From: Amycolatopsis vastitatis
GTDB taxonomy: Bacteria > Actinomycetota > Actinomycetes > Mycobacteriales > Pseudonocardiaceae
Length of the DNA: 64,000 nucleotides
Direction of reading: 5' to 3'
Assembly: GCF_002234595.1 (NCBI RefSeq)
Contig: NZ_NMUL01000042.1
Coordinates: 1-64,000, forward strand
Shown here: positions 9,461 to 18,246 of the stretch, piece by piece
How positions within the stretch are numbered: position 1 is the stretch's first letter
How the letters are laid out: each line of letters begins with the position of its first letter
The notes under the pieces: model-generated
What the model was told of the DNA's origin: nothing
Seen by the model: only the letters and a program-made list of their open reading frames with translations
Database searches by the model: none
Made by a program: the position numbers and the translations under genes

Positions 9461-9469
9461 GATTATGCA
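9456..9469 (-). promoter_or_regulatory. Candidate ARG box at the argC start
   Basis: On the minus strand TGCATAATCATGCG is an imperfect palindrome resembling actinobacterial ARG boxes (AT-rich, TGCAT half-sites). It overlaps the first argC ATG, where bound ArgR could block transcription or initiation. Such an AT-rich stretch is unusual in this GC-rich sequence. Confidence 0.45.
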
Positions 9470-9537
9470 CGCCCTTGCAAGGCTAAACAAACGAGATAAC
9501 CGGGAAGTGGCCCCTGCCACCTTGGGATGCTGAGTGG

Positions 9538-10509
9538 ATGACGGACACCCCGGCACGGCTGCTCGGCCTGCTTTCGCTGCTCCAGACGCCCCGCGAGTGG
9601 CCGGGCAGCGAACTGGCCGACCGGCTCGGGGTCAGCCCGCGCACCATCCGCCGCGACGTCGAGCGGCTGCGCGACCTCGGCTACCCGGTCGAGGCCAGCC
9701 GCGGTGTCGCGGGCGGGTACCGGCTGGTCGCCGGCACCGCGATGCCGCCGCTCGTGCTCGACGACGACGAAGCCGTCGCGATCGCGGTGGGCCTGCGGAC
9801 CGCGGCGGGGCAGACCGTCGACGGCATCGAGGAGGCGTCCGTGCGGGCGCTGGCGAAGCTCGAGCAGGTCCTGCCCGCCCGGCTGCGCCGCCGGGTGGGC
9901 ACGATCGGCACGGCGACCGTCGCCGTGCCGGCCGGCGGGCCCGTCGTCGACCCGGCGCAGCTGACGGTGTTCGCGGGCGCGATCACCAACCACGAGACGG
10001 TCCGGTTCCGCTACCGCGCGAACGACGGGACCGAGACCCGGCGCCGGGTCGAACCGCTGCGGCTGGTGGCCACCGGCCGCCGCTGGTACCTGGTCGCCTA
10101 CGACCTCGACCGGGCGGACTGGCGGATCTTCCGGGCCGACCGCGTCCGCGATGCCCAGGCGACCGGCGGCCGCGTTACCCCACGGGAGCCCCCTGCCGCC
10201 GATCTGGCGGCCTACGTCGTCGACCGGCTGTACGACCTCATGCCGACGTTCCGGGCGGTGGCCGTGCTGGCGGAACCAGCGGCGCAGATCGCGCCCCGCC
10301 TCGGCGTGGCCGCCGGCGAGCTGACCGACCTGGACGACGGCCGCTGCCGGTGGCGCAGTCACCCGGACACGCTGGACTGGCTCGCGTTCCGGCTGCTGGG
10401 GCTCGGCTGCGCGTTCACGGTCGAGGAACCGCGGGAACTGGTCGAACACCTCAAGGTGCTCGCGGCCCGCGCCACCGCCGCGGCGACGGGTTCCGGCGCG
10501 CGGGACTGA
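9538..10509 (+). CDS. WYL-domain transcriptional regulator
   Basis: A 323-residue regulator divergent from argC. The N-terminal HTH (about residues 5-60) contains LADRLGVSPRTIRRDVERLRDLGYPVEA, typical of the DeoR-like HTH_11 domain. The middle and C-terminal part is a WYL domain, with RRWYLVAYDLDRADWRIFRADRV around residues 180-205. Such proteins sense a ligand, nucleic acid or nucleotide through the WYL fold. The gene was probably inserted beside the arg operon; no direct role in arginine synthesis is implied. Confidence 0.9.
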   Translation: MTDTPARLLGLLSLLQTPREWPGSELADRLGVSPRTIRRDVERLRDLGYPVEASRGVAGGYRLVAGTAMPPLVLDDDEAVAIAVGLRTAAGQTVDGIEEASVRALAKLEQVLPARLRRRVGTIGTATVAVPAGGPVVDPAQLTVFAGAITNHETVRFRYRANDGTETRRRVEPLRLVATGRRWYLVAYDLDRADWRIFRADRVRDAQATGGRVTPREPPAADLAAYVVDRLYDLMPTFRAVAVLAEPAAQIAPRLGVAAGELTDLDDGRCRWRSHPDTLDWLAFRLLGLGCAFTVEEPRELVEHLKVLAARATAAATGSGARD

Positions 10510-10572
10510 CGGGTGGTGCGGCATTGCTCCCCCTCGGTTGCGTAGCCCACATCGAATCTCTGCGGCAGGCCG

Positions 10573-11073
10573 TCATAGCCCGCGGCGAACCAACCGAAGC
10601 CCCGGACGATCCGAGCCGGCTCCGCGACCTCGGCGCGGAGATGCCGATCGGGTGTCCTTCGCGGTGTTCCCGCGAGATCCGGCGCCGCCCGCCAGCACGG
10701 ACATCGAGCCTCGGCGCACGCTGGGCGGGGAATGCACCTCGCCGGCCTCGGGGTCGTAGCAGACCAGGTCATGACGCGCGGCCAGTTCGCGGACGAACCG
10801 CGAGACCGTATCGGCGGCGGACCAGACGATCGTCATGAGCACGCCCTCGCCGACGACGGCCGGATCACAGCACCACGGACTGTCTGCGCGCTGTCCCATG
10901 GGCAGCGAGGACCGTGGTGGATAGCGCGCGGTCAGCTCACGGTGGAACGCGACAGCCCGCGGATCCACCGCTGCCGACTCCGGTTCACAGGTCACCAGTT
11001 GCTCGTACTTGCGGTCGGCGTCCTCCACGGTCGTAACCGCGGACGCAGGCCACACGACGAGATCGAAGCTCAT
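10573..11073 (-). CDS. Hypothetical protein
   Basis: A 166-residue protein starting MSFDLVVWPA, with GGAG 9 bases upstream of the ATG at 11073. The first ~125 residues contain WSAADTVSRFVRELAARHDLVCYDPEAGEVH, a pattern seen in unassigned actinobacterial cytosolic proteins. The tail of about 40 residues is rich in Arg, Gly and Ser and looks disordered. I do not recognise a function. The frame is open upstream of the chosen start, but that part is a shadow of the next gene. Confidence 0.65.
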   Translation of the reverse strand: MSFDLVVWPASAVTTVEDADRKYEQLVTCEPESAAVDPRAVAFHRELTARYPPRSSLPMGQRADSPWCCDPAVVGEGVLMTIVWSAADTVSRFVRELAARHDLVCYDPEAGEVHSPPSVRRGSMSVLAGGAGSRGNTAKDTRSASPRRGRGAGSDRPGLRLVRRGL

Positions 11074-11153
11074 CGGAACAACTCCGTTCAGGAAGGCGGA
11101 AAGGAACGACGGCCGGAGTGGGCCGGTCCACTGTGGACCGGCCCACCGCCTGC

Positions 11154-11651
11154 TCAGCCCGGCTCGCCCTCGTCCAGATCCGTCCGCCTGCTCGGCGGGA
11201 CGGGGAGGTAGCAGCCCGGGTTCTCCGGGTCGCAGCCCACGCGGGGCAGCCGGGCGCGGATGCCACCGGGGGTGCGCTCGAAGTACGCCGCGATCTCCGC
11301 GACGCTCTCCCCCGCGATCCACCGGTTCTCCAGCTCCGCGTCCATCTCCTCGCTCCACGGGCGGCCCTGCTGCGCAGGACGACCCGCGGATCTTCGCCGC
11401 GGCGCCCGGCCCGCACCCGTCGCGGACAGCAACCCGTCCGCCACGAGGTCGGCCACCGTGTCCGCCAGTTCGGCGTCCAGGTCGAGGCTGCCCTCGGCGA
11501 CCGGTTCACCGCCGGGTCCGCCGGCTTCCAGGGTGATCATCACCCGGGGGGTGGGTTCGGCGCGGTCGACGTCCGTCCTGGTCGCGACCACGATCTGGTA
11601 GGTGATTCCGTGTGCCCGGATCTCGGTCCGGCGCTCTTCGATGATCGACAT
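11154..11651 (-). CDS. Hypothetical protein with Myb/SANT-like C-terminus
   Basis: A 165-residue protein. The N-terminal ~75 residues form a beta-rich region (ITYQIVVATRTDV...PRVMITLEAGG). The C-terminal ~55 residues contain RPWSEEMDAELENRWIAGESVAEIAAYFERTPGGIRARLPRVG, which resembles the small helical DNA-binding-like domain found at the ends of some bacterial helicases and unassigned proteins. Function is unknown. It is co-oriented with the neighbouring unknown gene, 80 bases away, and may share its transcript. Confidence 0.7.
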   Translation of the reverse strand: MSIIEERRTEIRAHGITYQIVVATRTDVDRAEPTPRVMITLEAGGPGGEPVAEGSLDLDAELADTVADLVADGLLSATGAGRAPRRRSAGRPAQQGRPWSEEMDAELENRWIAGESVAEIAAYFERTPGGIRARLPRVGCDPENPGCYLPVPPSRRTDLDEGEPG

Positions 11652-11801
11652 GCCGTGAAGCTAGCGCGCACCCCCGACAATTTCCGGCCACGCCCTGCTC
11701 ACGGGCGACTTCGCTCCGAAACTGTCGGACCCCTCCCCTAACGTCCCGGATGACCACGACCCGTCACGAGGAGGCGACGATGAGAGACCGGCGGACAAGA
11801 C

Positions 11802-11836
11802 GGTGCCCCGGTCCGGGCGAACCGGACCGGGGCACC
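11802..11836 (-). terminator. Strong hairpin terminator after the peptidase gene
   Basis: Perfect 15-base arms (11802-11816 and 11822-11836) enclose a 5-base loop. The hairpin sits about 30 bases beyond the stop codon of the minus-strand peptidase gene. It has no long U-tract, as is usual in actinobacteria. Confidence 0.75.
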
Positions 11837-11863
11837 GGGTGGAGCTTCTTCAGCGTCTTCCGC

Positions 11864-13453
11864 TCAGAAGTGCAGAAGCTGAGCCAGCGTGCTCTGCTTC
11901 TCCTGGGCAGCCTTCGCGGAGCTGTCCGACTTCTGCGCCGCGGCGCCGTCGGGCACCGGCGGCGGCACCGGGCTGCACTGGACGTCCGAGTGGTTGCCGG
12001 GCAGCCGCTTCGGCAGGGTGCCGGTGGCCAGGTAGTCGGCGATCTTGTCGTCCACACAGGACACCCCGGACAGCGAACCCGCGTGGGTCGTACCACCCGG
12101 CGCGCTGATCAGGCTCGAGTTCGGGAACCGCTTCCGGACCTCGAGGCTGCCGGTGTACGGCGTGGCGGCGTCGAGCTCCTCGCTGATCAGCAGCGCACCG
12201 GCCACCTTGCTGCCGTCGATGTCGACCGGCTTGCCCGCCTTCGCCGGCCAGTACACGCAAGGCGCGTTGAACCAGGCGTTGCCCCAGGTCTCGAACGGCG
12301 CCTTGAAGTAGGTCAGCCAGTTGTCGATCCGCCACCGGTTCCAGTCGGTCGGCCACTGCACGTCGGTGCACTGCACACCCAGGTAGACGGCGAACCCGTT
12401 GTCGTTGCCGGGCGGGTTCGAGTCGTCGTAGAGCGCCTTCAGCGTCTGCCAGTCACCCTTGTGCACGTAGCCGTCGAAGGCCTTGGCCATGTCGACCCAG
12501 CCGAAGACGTAGTAGCCGGCCTGCAGGAAGATGTCGGTCCACTCGTCACCGCCGATGACGCCGCCCGCCGGCTTCTTGGCGAGCTTGCGCTGGGTGTCGT
12601 ACCAGAGCTTCTCGACGGCGTCACCGGTCTTGCCCAGGTGGTAGACGTCGTCGTACTTGGCCAGCCAGTCGAAGTAGATCTTGATGTTCTTGTCGAACGC
12701 GACGTCCTGGTCGAGGTTGGCCTGGTACCAGACCTTCCGCGGGTCGACGTTGCCGTCGAGCACCATCCGTCGGACGTTCTTCGGGTACAGCGTGCTGTAC
12801 ACCTGGCCGAGGTAGGTGCCGTAGGAGAAGCCGTAGTAGTTGATCTGCTTCTCGCCCAGCGCCTTGCGCAGGCTGTCCATGTCCTGCGCGACGTCGGTCG
12901 TCTTGAGGTGGTCGAGGATCGCGCCGTTCTTGCGGCACGCGTCGGCGTACCCCTTCGAGCGGGCGAGCCACGTCTTCTCCAGCTGCGGAGTGGTCGGCAC
13001 GTACGCGGGCCGGTTGTAGCTGAAGTAGTTCCCGTCGCAGCTGATCGAGGGCTTGCTGGACCCGACGCCCCGCGGGTCGAAGCCGATCCAGTCGTAGTTG
13101 TCCCCGGCGTGGTTCGGCACGTACTTGCCGAGCACCGACAGACCGAGGCCCGAACCGCCGGGGCCGCCCGGGTTGACCAGCATGATCCCCTGGGACTGCG
13201 CGGTCTTGTGCTTGATCCGCGAGAGCGCGACGGAGACCTTCGCCCCGCCCGGGTGCGCGTAGTCCATCGGCACCTCGAGGAAACCGCACTCGGCGCCGGC
13301 GGCCTTGAGGCTCGCCGACGTGCACGGACCCCAGGCGATCGGCGCGGGGGTGAACTGCGCCCCGGGATCCGCCGAGGCGGCGGGCGCGGCGGCCATCAGC
13401 CCGGCCGCGAGCCCCGCGGCGGCGACGGCGGCAACGATTCTTTTCACAGTCAT
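11864..13453 (-). CDS. Secreted alpha/beta-hydrolase, tripeptidyl aminopeptidase family
   Basis: A 529-residue exported hydrolase. The first ~29 residues are a Sec signal peptide (MTVKR then an Ala-rich hydrophobic stretch ending ASA). The alpha/beta-hydrolase core shows the oxyanion motif NPGGPGGSG, the nucleophile elbow GFSYGTYLG with Ser, the acidic segment in LISEELDAATPYTGS and the His in TTHAGSL. This arrangement, plus the C-terminal TAP-like domain, matches Streptomyces Slp/Tap proteases that release tripeptides. It stands alone between a terminator and a divergent gene. Confidence 0.9.
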   Translation of the reverse strand: MTVKRIVAAVAAAGLAAGLMAAAPAASADPGAQFTPAPIAWGPCTSASLKAAGAECGFLEVPMDYAHPGGAKVSVALSRIKHKTAQSQGIMLVNPGGPGGSGLGLSVLGKYVPNHAGDNYDWIGFDPRGVGSSKPSISCDGNYFSYNRPAYVPTTPQLEKTWLARSKGYADACRKNGAILDHLKTTDVAQDMDSLRKALGEKQINYYGFSYGTYLGQVYSTLYPKNVRRMVLDGNVDPRKVWYQANLDQDVAFDKNIKIYFDWLAKYDDVYHLGKTGDAVEKLWYDTQRKLAKKPAGGVIGGDEWTDIFLQAGYYVFGWVDMAKAFDGYVHKGDWQTLKALYDDSNPPGNDNGFAVYLGVQCTDVQWPTDWNRWRIDNWLTYFKAPFETWGNAWFNAPCVYWPAKAGKPVDIDGSKVAGALLISEELDAATPYTGSLEVRKRFPNSSLISAPGGTTHAGSLSGVSCVDDKIADYLATGTLPKRLPGNHSDVQCSPVPPPVPDGAAAQKSDSSAKAAQEKQSTLAQLLHF

Positions 13454-13640
13454 CCTTTTCGTCCGCGTTCGACAGAGTTCGCCGGATTCCGGCGAAACTA
13501 CCGGCAACACTGCACAATCTCGCTGACCGACGCGGCTTCCGCCATCCGCCTTTCGTCGGGACCTGCGCCGTCCGTCGTGCACCGGAACTGTCGGTGGCAG
13601 GCAGTACGCTGCGGCCCTCCGGAGGGGGTGGGGAGGACGG

Positions 13641-14330
13641 ATGAGCGTGGCCGAAGAGCTGGTCAAGGCGGTTCGCGCCGGGTTGGCCGGGGCGGCCGAC
13701 CCAGAAAAGGCACCGGCGATGCGGGCGTACATGAAGTCGGCCATGCCCTTCCGCGGCGTGGCGAAACCCCAGCGCAGCGCGCTCCTCAAGCGGGTGCTGG
13801 CCGACCACATACTGCCCGATCGAGTGACGTATTCGGCGACCGTCCTCCAGTTGTGGCGGACCGCCGAATTCCGCGAGGAGCGGTACGCGGCCATCGATCT
13901 TTCCGGATATCGGGCATACCGGCCGTGGCAGGACGCAGGGTTGATCCCGATGTACGAGGAAATGATCGTCAGCGGGGCGTGGTGGGACTACGTGGACGAG
14001 CTGGCCATCCGCCGGATCGGGCCGATCCTGCGATCCGGCCGTGCTCGGGTCACTCCGGTCATGCTGGACTGGGCGGCGGGCCGGGACCTCTGGCGGCGGC
14101 GCACGGCGATCATCTGCCAGGTCGGCGCGAAGGAGGACACCGACACCGACCTGCTCACCCGGGCGATCGAGCCCGCGATCGCCGAGCCGGAGTTCTTCCT
14201 GCGCAAGGGAATCGGCTGGGCCTTGCGGGACTACGCGAGGACGGCACCGGACTGGGTGCGGTCTTTCGTGGACGAGCACCCTGGCCTGTCCGGGTTGTCC
14301 CGCCGCGAAGCGCTCAAGCACATCGGGTGA
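13641..14330 (+). CDS. DNA alkylation repair protein (AlkD-like)
   Basis: A 229-residue all-helical protein of the AlkD/AlkC HEAT-repeat family, which excises positively charged alkylated bases. Typical segments are MPFRGVAKPQRSALLK, WDYVDELAIRRIGPIL (W-D pair near residues 114-117), DLWRRRTAIICQ and RKGIGWALRDYARTAPDWVRSFV. ATG at 13641 follows a GGAGG-containing stretch. It is divergent from the peptidase gene. Confidence 0.9.
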   Translation: MSVAEELVKAVRAGLAGAADPEKAPAMRAYMKSAMPFRGVAKPQRSALLKRVLADHILPDRVTYSATVLQLWRTAEFREERYAAIDLSGYRAYRPWQDAGLIPMYEEMIVSGAWWDYVDELAIRRIGPILRSGRARVTPVMLDWAAGRDLWRRRTAIICQVGAKEDTDTDLLTRAIEPAIAEPEFFLRKGIGWALRDYARTAPDWVRSFVDEHPGLSGLSRREALKHIG

Positions 14331-14361
14331 TGTGCGGCTGCGGGCGGGACGGATCCGGAGA

Positions 14362-14549
14362 GTCAGCGCACGTGCCCAGAAGGTCGGCTGGCGTCCCCGG
14401 GGGGTCGACTCGCGTACCCAGACAGTCGGCTCGCGTACCCGAACGGCCGGCTGGCTTGCCCAGAGGATCGACCCGCGACCCGGAGGGTCGACTCGCGCAC
14501 CCACAGGGTCGACTCGCGCACCCACAGGGTCGGCTGGTTCGCTCGGCTG
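14362..14549. repeat. Tandem array of 21-bp repeats
   Basis: Nine consecutive units begin at 14362, 14383, 14404, 14425, 14446, 14467, 14487, 14508 and 14529. The spacing is 21 bases in every step except one of 20. The approximate consensus is GTCGRCTSGCGYACCCAGAGG, with the head (GTCGRCTSGCG) better conserved than the tail. The array fills the gap between the convergent AlkD-like gene and pheT. Units of the same family recur at 43072-43188. Confidence 0.9.
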
Positions 14550-14573
14550 CTCCGCGGCGCGGTCCGGGGACGC

Positions 14574-14603
14574 GAAGAGGGGCCGGTGCCCCGGCCCCTC
14601 TTC
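14574..14603 (-). terminator. Hairpin terminator after pheT
   Basis: Perfect 13-base arms (14574-14586 and 14591-14603) flank a 4-base loop, about 20 bases beyond the pheT stop codon on the minus strand. It may act on both converging transcripts. Confidence 0.8.
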
Positions 14604-14623
14604 CTGTGCGTCGTGCGCGGCGG

Positions 14624-17185
14624 CTACGCGCGGAGCGTCGCGTCGAACCGCTCGCCCGCCGCGGCGATCGCCGCGTCGCGGGCCTTCGTCGCCTCGTCGA
14701 CCGTCAGGGTCCGGTCCGCCGCGCGGAACCGCAGCTTGTAGGCCAGCGACCGCTTGCCCTCGCCGACCTGCTCGCCGGCGTAGACGTCGAACAGCGTGAT
14801 GTCCTCCAGCAGCTCGCCGGCCCCGTCGCGCAGCACCGTGGCGAGGTCCGCCGACGGCACGTCCACGGCCGCCACCAGTGCGACGTCCAGCAGCACCGGC
14901 GGGTAGCCGGACACGCTCGGCGCCGGACGCGAATCCGGCAGCGGGATCGCCTCCAGGTCCAGCTCCATCGCGACCGTCCGCGGCGGCAGGCCGAGGGCCT
15001 CCACCACCTTGGGGTGCAGCTCGCCGGCGTGGCCGACCGGCCAGTCGCCCACCCGCAGCTGGGCGCAGCGGCCCGGGTGCCACGGCGGCAGGTCGGTGGC
15101 CTGCACGGTCAGCTCGACACCGGCGGCCTCGGCGACCGTCCGGGCGGCCTGCACCGCGTCGGCCCAGCTCGCCTGCTCGCCTCCGCCCCACCAGCCGGGA
15201 CGGCGCCGGTGACCGGCGAGCACCACGGCGACGTGCAGCGGCTGCTGCGGCACGGCCGCTTCGAGCAGGGCCAGCTCCTCGTCCGTCGGCCGCCGGTCGA
15301 CGCCGAGGTCCGGCATCTTCAGCGGGTTCGGCGCGGGCAGTACCACCTGGCCGATCTGGAACAGCGAAACGTCCTTCATCCCGCGCGACACGTTGCGCTG
15401 CAGCGTGTCGAGCAGGCCCGGCAGCAGCGTGGTGGCCATCCGGTTGCGGTCGGCCTCCAACGGGTTGCGCACCACGACGGTGTTGCGGCGGACGTCGTCG
15501 GCGGGCAGGCCGAAGGCGTCCCACACCGCGTCGCCGACGAACGGGAACGGCCGCACCTCGACGTACCCGGCTTCGGCCAGGGCGCGTGCGACGTTGCGGC
15601 TGCGCCGCTGGGCGTCGGTCAGGCCGCGGCCGGCCGGGGCGGCGGGCAGCGTCGACGGGATGCTGTCGTACCCCTCCAGCCGCAGCACCTCTTCGACGAG
15701 GTCGGCGGGCTGGCGAAGGTCGCCGCGCCAGCTCGGCGGGATGGCGGTGACCAGGCCGGTGCCGTCGTCGCCGGTGCCGACCGAGACCTTGCAGCCGATC
15801 TGGGTGAGCCGGCGGACGGTCACCCCGCGCTGGTAGTTCACGCCCGCGACCTTGTCGGGCAGGTTGATCGGCATCACGACCGCCGGGTTCGGCTCGACCA
15901 CGCCCTCGTCGGTGCGGCCGGGCTGGATGGCGGCGTCGCCGTACTGGCGCAGCAGGCGGGCGGCCAGCTCGACGGCGGCCGGGCACAGCTGCGGGTCGGT
16001 GAACCGCTCGAACCGCTTGGCGGCCTCGGAGAACAGCTTGTGCCGACGCGCCGTGCGGCTGATCGCGGCCGGGTTCCAGTGCGCTGCCTCGAGCAGGACG
16101 TCGGTGCTCTCGGCCGTGATCTCGGTGCTCGCGCCACCCATCGTGCCCGCCAGCGAGATGACCCCGCTGTCGTCGGCGATCACGATGTCGTCCGGGTCGA
16201 GCGCGCGCTCGACATCGTCCAAAGTGGTCAGTTTCTCGCCCGGCGCCGCCCGGCGGACCACCAGGTCGCCCTGGATGGCCTTGGTGGCGAACGCGTGCAG
16301 CGGATGCCCGAGCTCGAGCATCACGTAGTTCGTGACGTCCACGGCCAGGGAGATGGAGCGGATGCCGGCCAGCATCAGCCGCCGCCGCATCCACCAGGGG
16401 GTCGGCGCGGTCGCGTCCAGGCCGGTGACGCGGCGCAGCACGAACCGCGGGCAGCCTTCCGGGTCCTCGACGCGGACCGGCCAGGCGTCGCCCTCGGCCG
16501 CCGGGACCTCCAGCAGGGCCGGGTCGCCGAAGGGCACGTCCAGCGCGTTCGACAGCTCGCGCGCGAGGCCGCGGATCGACAGCGCGTAGCCGCGGTCCGG
16601 GGTCGGGGCGAGCTCGATCACCGTGTCGCCGAGGCCGAGCAGCTCGCTCGCGTCGTCGCCCGGGCTCGCGGTGCCCGGCGGCAGCACGAGGATGCCGGTG
16701 TGGTCGTCGCCGAGGCCGAGCTCGCGCGCCGAGCAGATCATGCCGTCGCTGATCCGGCCGTAGGTCTTGCGGGAGGCGATGGCGAAGTCACCGGGCAGGA
16801 CGGCGCCGGGCAGCGCGACGACGACCAGGTCGCCCTCGGCGAAGTTGCGCGCGCCGCAGATGATGCCGCGGGTCTTGATGCCGTGCGGGCCCTCGTCGAA
16901 CTCGCCGGCTTCGTCGTCCTCGTCTTCGTCCTCGTCGTCCAGGTCCTCGGCTTCGTCGGTGGGCTCGCCGACGTCGACGCGGCAGAACCGGACCGGCTTC
17001 TTGAACTCGGTGAGCTCCTCGATCTCGGCCACCCGGCCGACGAGCAGCGGGCCGGTCACGGGCCCGAGCTCGCTCAGGTCGTCGACCTCGATCCCGATCC
17101 GCACGAACGCGTCGGCCAGGTCCTGCGGCGTGACCTCCTCGGTGAGATCGAGGTGTTCGGTCAGCCAGCTGACGGGGAGTCGCAC
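14624..17185 (-). CDS. pheT: Phenylalanyl-tRNA synthetase beta subunit
   Basis: An 853-residue large subunit of the (alpha-beta)2 PheRS; it carries editing and tRNA-binding modules and pairs with pheS just upstream. The N-terminal OB-fold tRNA-binding domain includes KTRGIICGARNFAEGD and ARKTYGRISDGMICS. The B3/B4 editing core, B5 and catalytic-like core follow, and the C-terminal anticodon-binding FDX-ACB domain ends the protein. Residues 77-98 form an acidic insert, 17 of 22 residues Asp or Glu, within the OB-fold. GTG at 17185 overlaps the pheS stop (TAGTG); frame upstream of it is not coding. Confidence 0.96.
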   Translation of the reverse strand: MRLPVSWLTEHLDLTEEVTPQDLADAFVRIGIEVDDLSELGPVTGPLLVGRVAEIEELTEFKKPVRFCRVDVGEPTDEAEDLDDEDEDEDDEAGEFDEGPHGIKTRGIICGARNFAEGDLVVVALPGAVLPGDFAIASRKTYGRISDGMICSARELGLGDDHTGILVLPPGTASPGDDASELLGLGDTVIELAPTPDRGYALSIRGLARELSNALDVPFGDPALLEVPAAEGDAWPVRVEDPEGCPRFVLRRVTGLDATAPTPWWMRRRLMLAGIRSISLAVDVTNYVMLELGHPLHAFATKAIQGDLVVRRAAPGEKLTTLDDVERALDPDDIVIADDSGVISLAGTMGGASTEITAESTDVLLEAAHWNPAAISRTARRHKLFSEAAKRFERFTDPQLCPAAVELAARLLRQYGDAAIQPGRTDEGVVEPNPAVVMPINLPDKVAGVNYQRGVTVRRLTQIGCKVSVGTGDDGTGLVTAIPPSWRGDLRQPADLVEEVLRLEGYDSIPSTLPAAPAGRGLTDAQRRSRNVARALAEAGYVEVRPFPFVGDAVWDAFGLPADDVRRNTVVVRNPLEADRNRMATTLLPGLLDTLQRNVSRGMKDVSLFQIGQVVLPAPNPLKMPDLGVDRRPTDEELALLEAAVPQQPLHVAVVLAGHRRRPGWWGGGEQASWADAVQAARTVAEAAGVELTVQATDLPPWHPGRCAQLRVGDWPVGHAGELHPKVVEALGLPPRTVAMELDLEAIPLPDSRPAPSVSGYPPVLLDVALVAAVDVPSADLATVLRDGAGELLEDITLFDVYAGEQVGEGKRSLAYKLRFRAADRTLTVDEATKARDAAIAAAGERFDATLRA

Positions 17186-18246
17186 TACGCCTCCGTTCCG
17201 AAGGGAAGGGTGAAGCGGACGTCGCCTTCCACCATGTCGCGCATGTCCGGGATCCCGTTGCGGAACTGCAGGGTGCGCTCGATGCCCATGCCGAAGGCGA
17301 AGCCCGAGTACACCTCGGGGTCGACGCCGCAGGCGCGCAGCACGTTCGGGTTGACCATGCCGCAGCCGCCCCACTCGACCCAGCCGGGGCCGCCCTTCTT
17401 CTCCTCGAACCAGACGTCCACCTCGGCGGACGGCTCGGTGAAGGGGAAGAAGTGCGGGCGCAGCCGCGTCTTCGAGTTCTCGCCGAACATCGCGCGGGCG
17501 AAGGCGTCGAGCGTGCCCTTGAGGTGCGCCATGGTGATGCCCTTGTCCACCGCGAGGCCCTCGACCTGGGTGAACACCGGGGTGTGCGTCGAGTCGAGCT
17601 CGTCGGTGCGGTACGTCCGGCCCGGGCAGACGACGTACACCGGCAGGTCGCGGTGCAGCAGCGTGCGGGCCTGCACCGGCGAGGTGTGCGTGCGCAGCAC
17701 CAGGCCGGAGTCCTCTTCGCCGACGTAGAAGGTGTCCTGCAGCTGGCGGGCCGGGTGGTCCTTGCCGAAGTTCAGCGCGTCGAAGTTGAACCACTCGGCT
17801 TCGAGCTCCGGGCCCTCGGCGACCTCGTAGCCCATCGCGACGAAGGCGTCCGCGACGCGTTCGGAGACGGTGCTGATCGGGTGCCGGGCACCCCGCGGGA
17901 CGCGGTCCCACGGCAGGGTGACGTCGACGGCCTCTTCGCGCAGCACGCGCTCGTCACGCTCCACCTGGAGCTCGGCGCGGCGCTTGTCGAAGGCCGACTG
18001 GACGGCCTGCCGGGCCTCGTTGACGCGCTTGCCCGCCTCGGCCTTCTCCTGCTTGGGCAGGGCGCCGATCTCGCGGCGGGCCAGCAGCAGCGGCGAGTGG
18101 TCGCCGAGGTGAGCGGGCTTGACCTCGGCCAGCGCTTCGAGCCCGGTCGCGGCGGCGAACGCCGCTTCGGCGGCCTTGACGGCCTCCTGCAGCGTTTCGG
18201 GGGCGAGTACCGCGCCCTGGGCTTCCTTCTCCGTGGCTCCGGACAT
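17185..18246 (-). CDS. pheS: Phenylalanyl-tRNA synthetase alpha subunit
   Basis: A 353-residue class II catalytic subunit of PheRS. The N-terminal coiled-coil arm (residues about 15-95) is followed by the class II core with HPARQLQDTFYV, RTHTSPVQAR (motif 2 region), FTQVEGLAVD and the motif 3 segment FGMGIERTL. I chose the ATG at 18246 from the family N-terminus; an upstream in-frame start at 18294 would add 16 residues. The Shine-Dalgarno AGGAG lies very close (2 bases) to this ATG, so the exact start is not certain. Confidence 0.95.
   Translation of the reverse strand: MSGATEKEAQGAVLAPETLQEAVKAAEAAFAAATGLEALAEVKPAHLGDHSPLLLARREIGALPKQEKAEAGKRVNEARQAVQSAFDKRRAELQVERDERVLREEAVDVTLPWDRVPRGARHPISTVSERVADAFVAMGYEVAEGPELEAEWFNFDALNFGKDHPARQLQDTFYVGEEDSGLVLRTHTSPVQARTLLHRDLPVYVVCPGRTYRTDELDSTHTPVFTQVEGLAVDKGITMAHLKGTLDAFARAMFGENSKTRLRPHFFPFTEPSAEVDVWFEEKKGGPGWVEWGGCGMVNPNVLRACGVDPEVYSGFAFGMGIERTLQFRNGIPDMRDMVEGDVRFTLPFGTEA

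Noticed and set aside
10538..10759. Short plus-strand ORF of 73 codons after the WYL gene
   Set aside because: It is antisense to the better supported unknown gene and lacks an upstream Shine-Dalgarno.
11780..11830. Plus-strand ATG at 11780 with a good GAGGAGG
   Set aside because: The frame leads through the terminator hairpin into the antisense of the peptidase gene, with no recognisable product.
14362..14549. CRISPR-like array
   Set aside because: Units are contiguous with no unique spacers and no cas genes are nearby, so it is a tandem repeat, not CRISPR.
12621..16394. A 1257-codon minus-strand frame crossing the 21-bp repeats, giving VDPVGAR-type peptide repeats
   Set aside because: The 21-base period keeps the frame open because 21 is a multiple of 3. 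The frame overlaps genes in other frames and has no start signal or domain.
11750..17728. A 1992-codon plus-strand open frame
   Set aside because: It runs antisense through the peptidase, the repeat array and pheT, all well supported on the other strand. Its composition (Arg/Val/Gly-rich, no domain) is the usual long shadow of high-GC genes.
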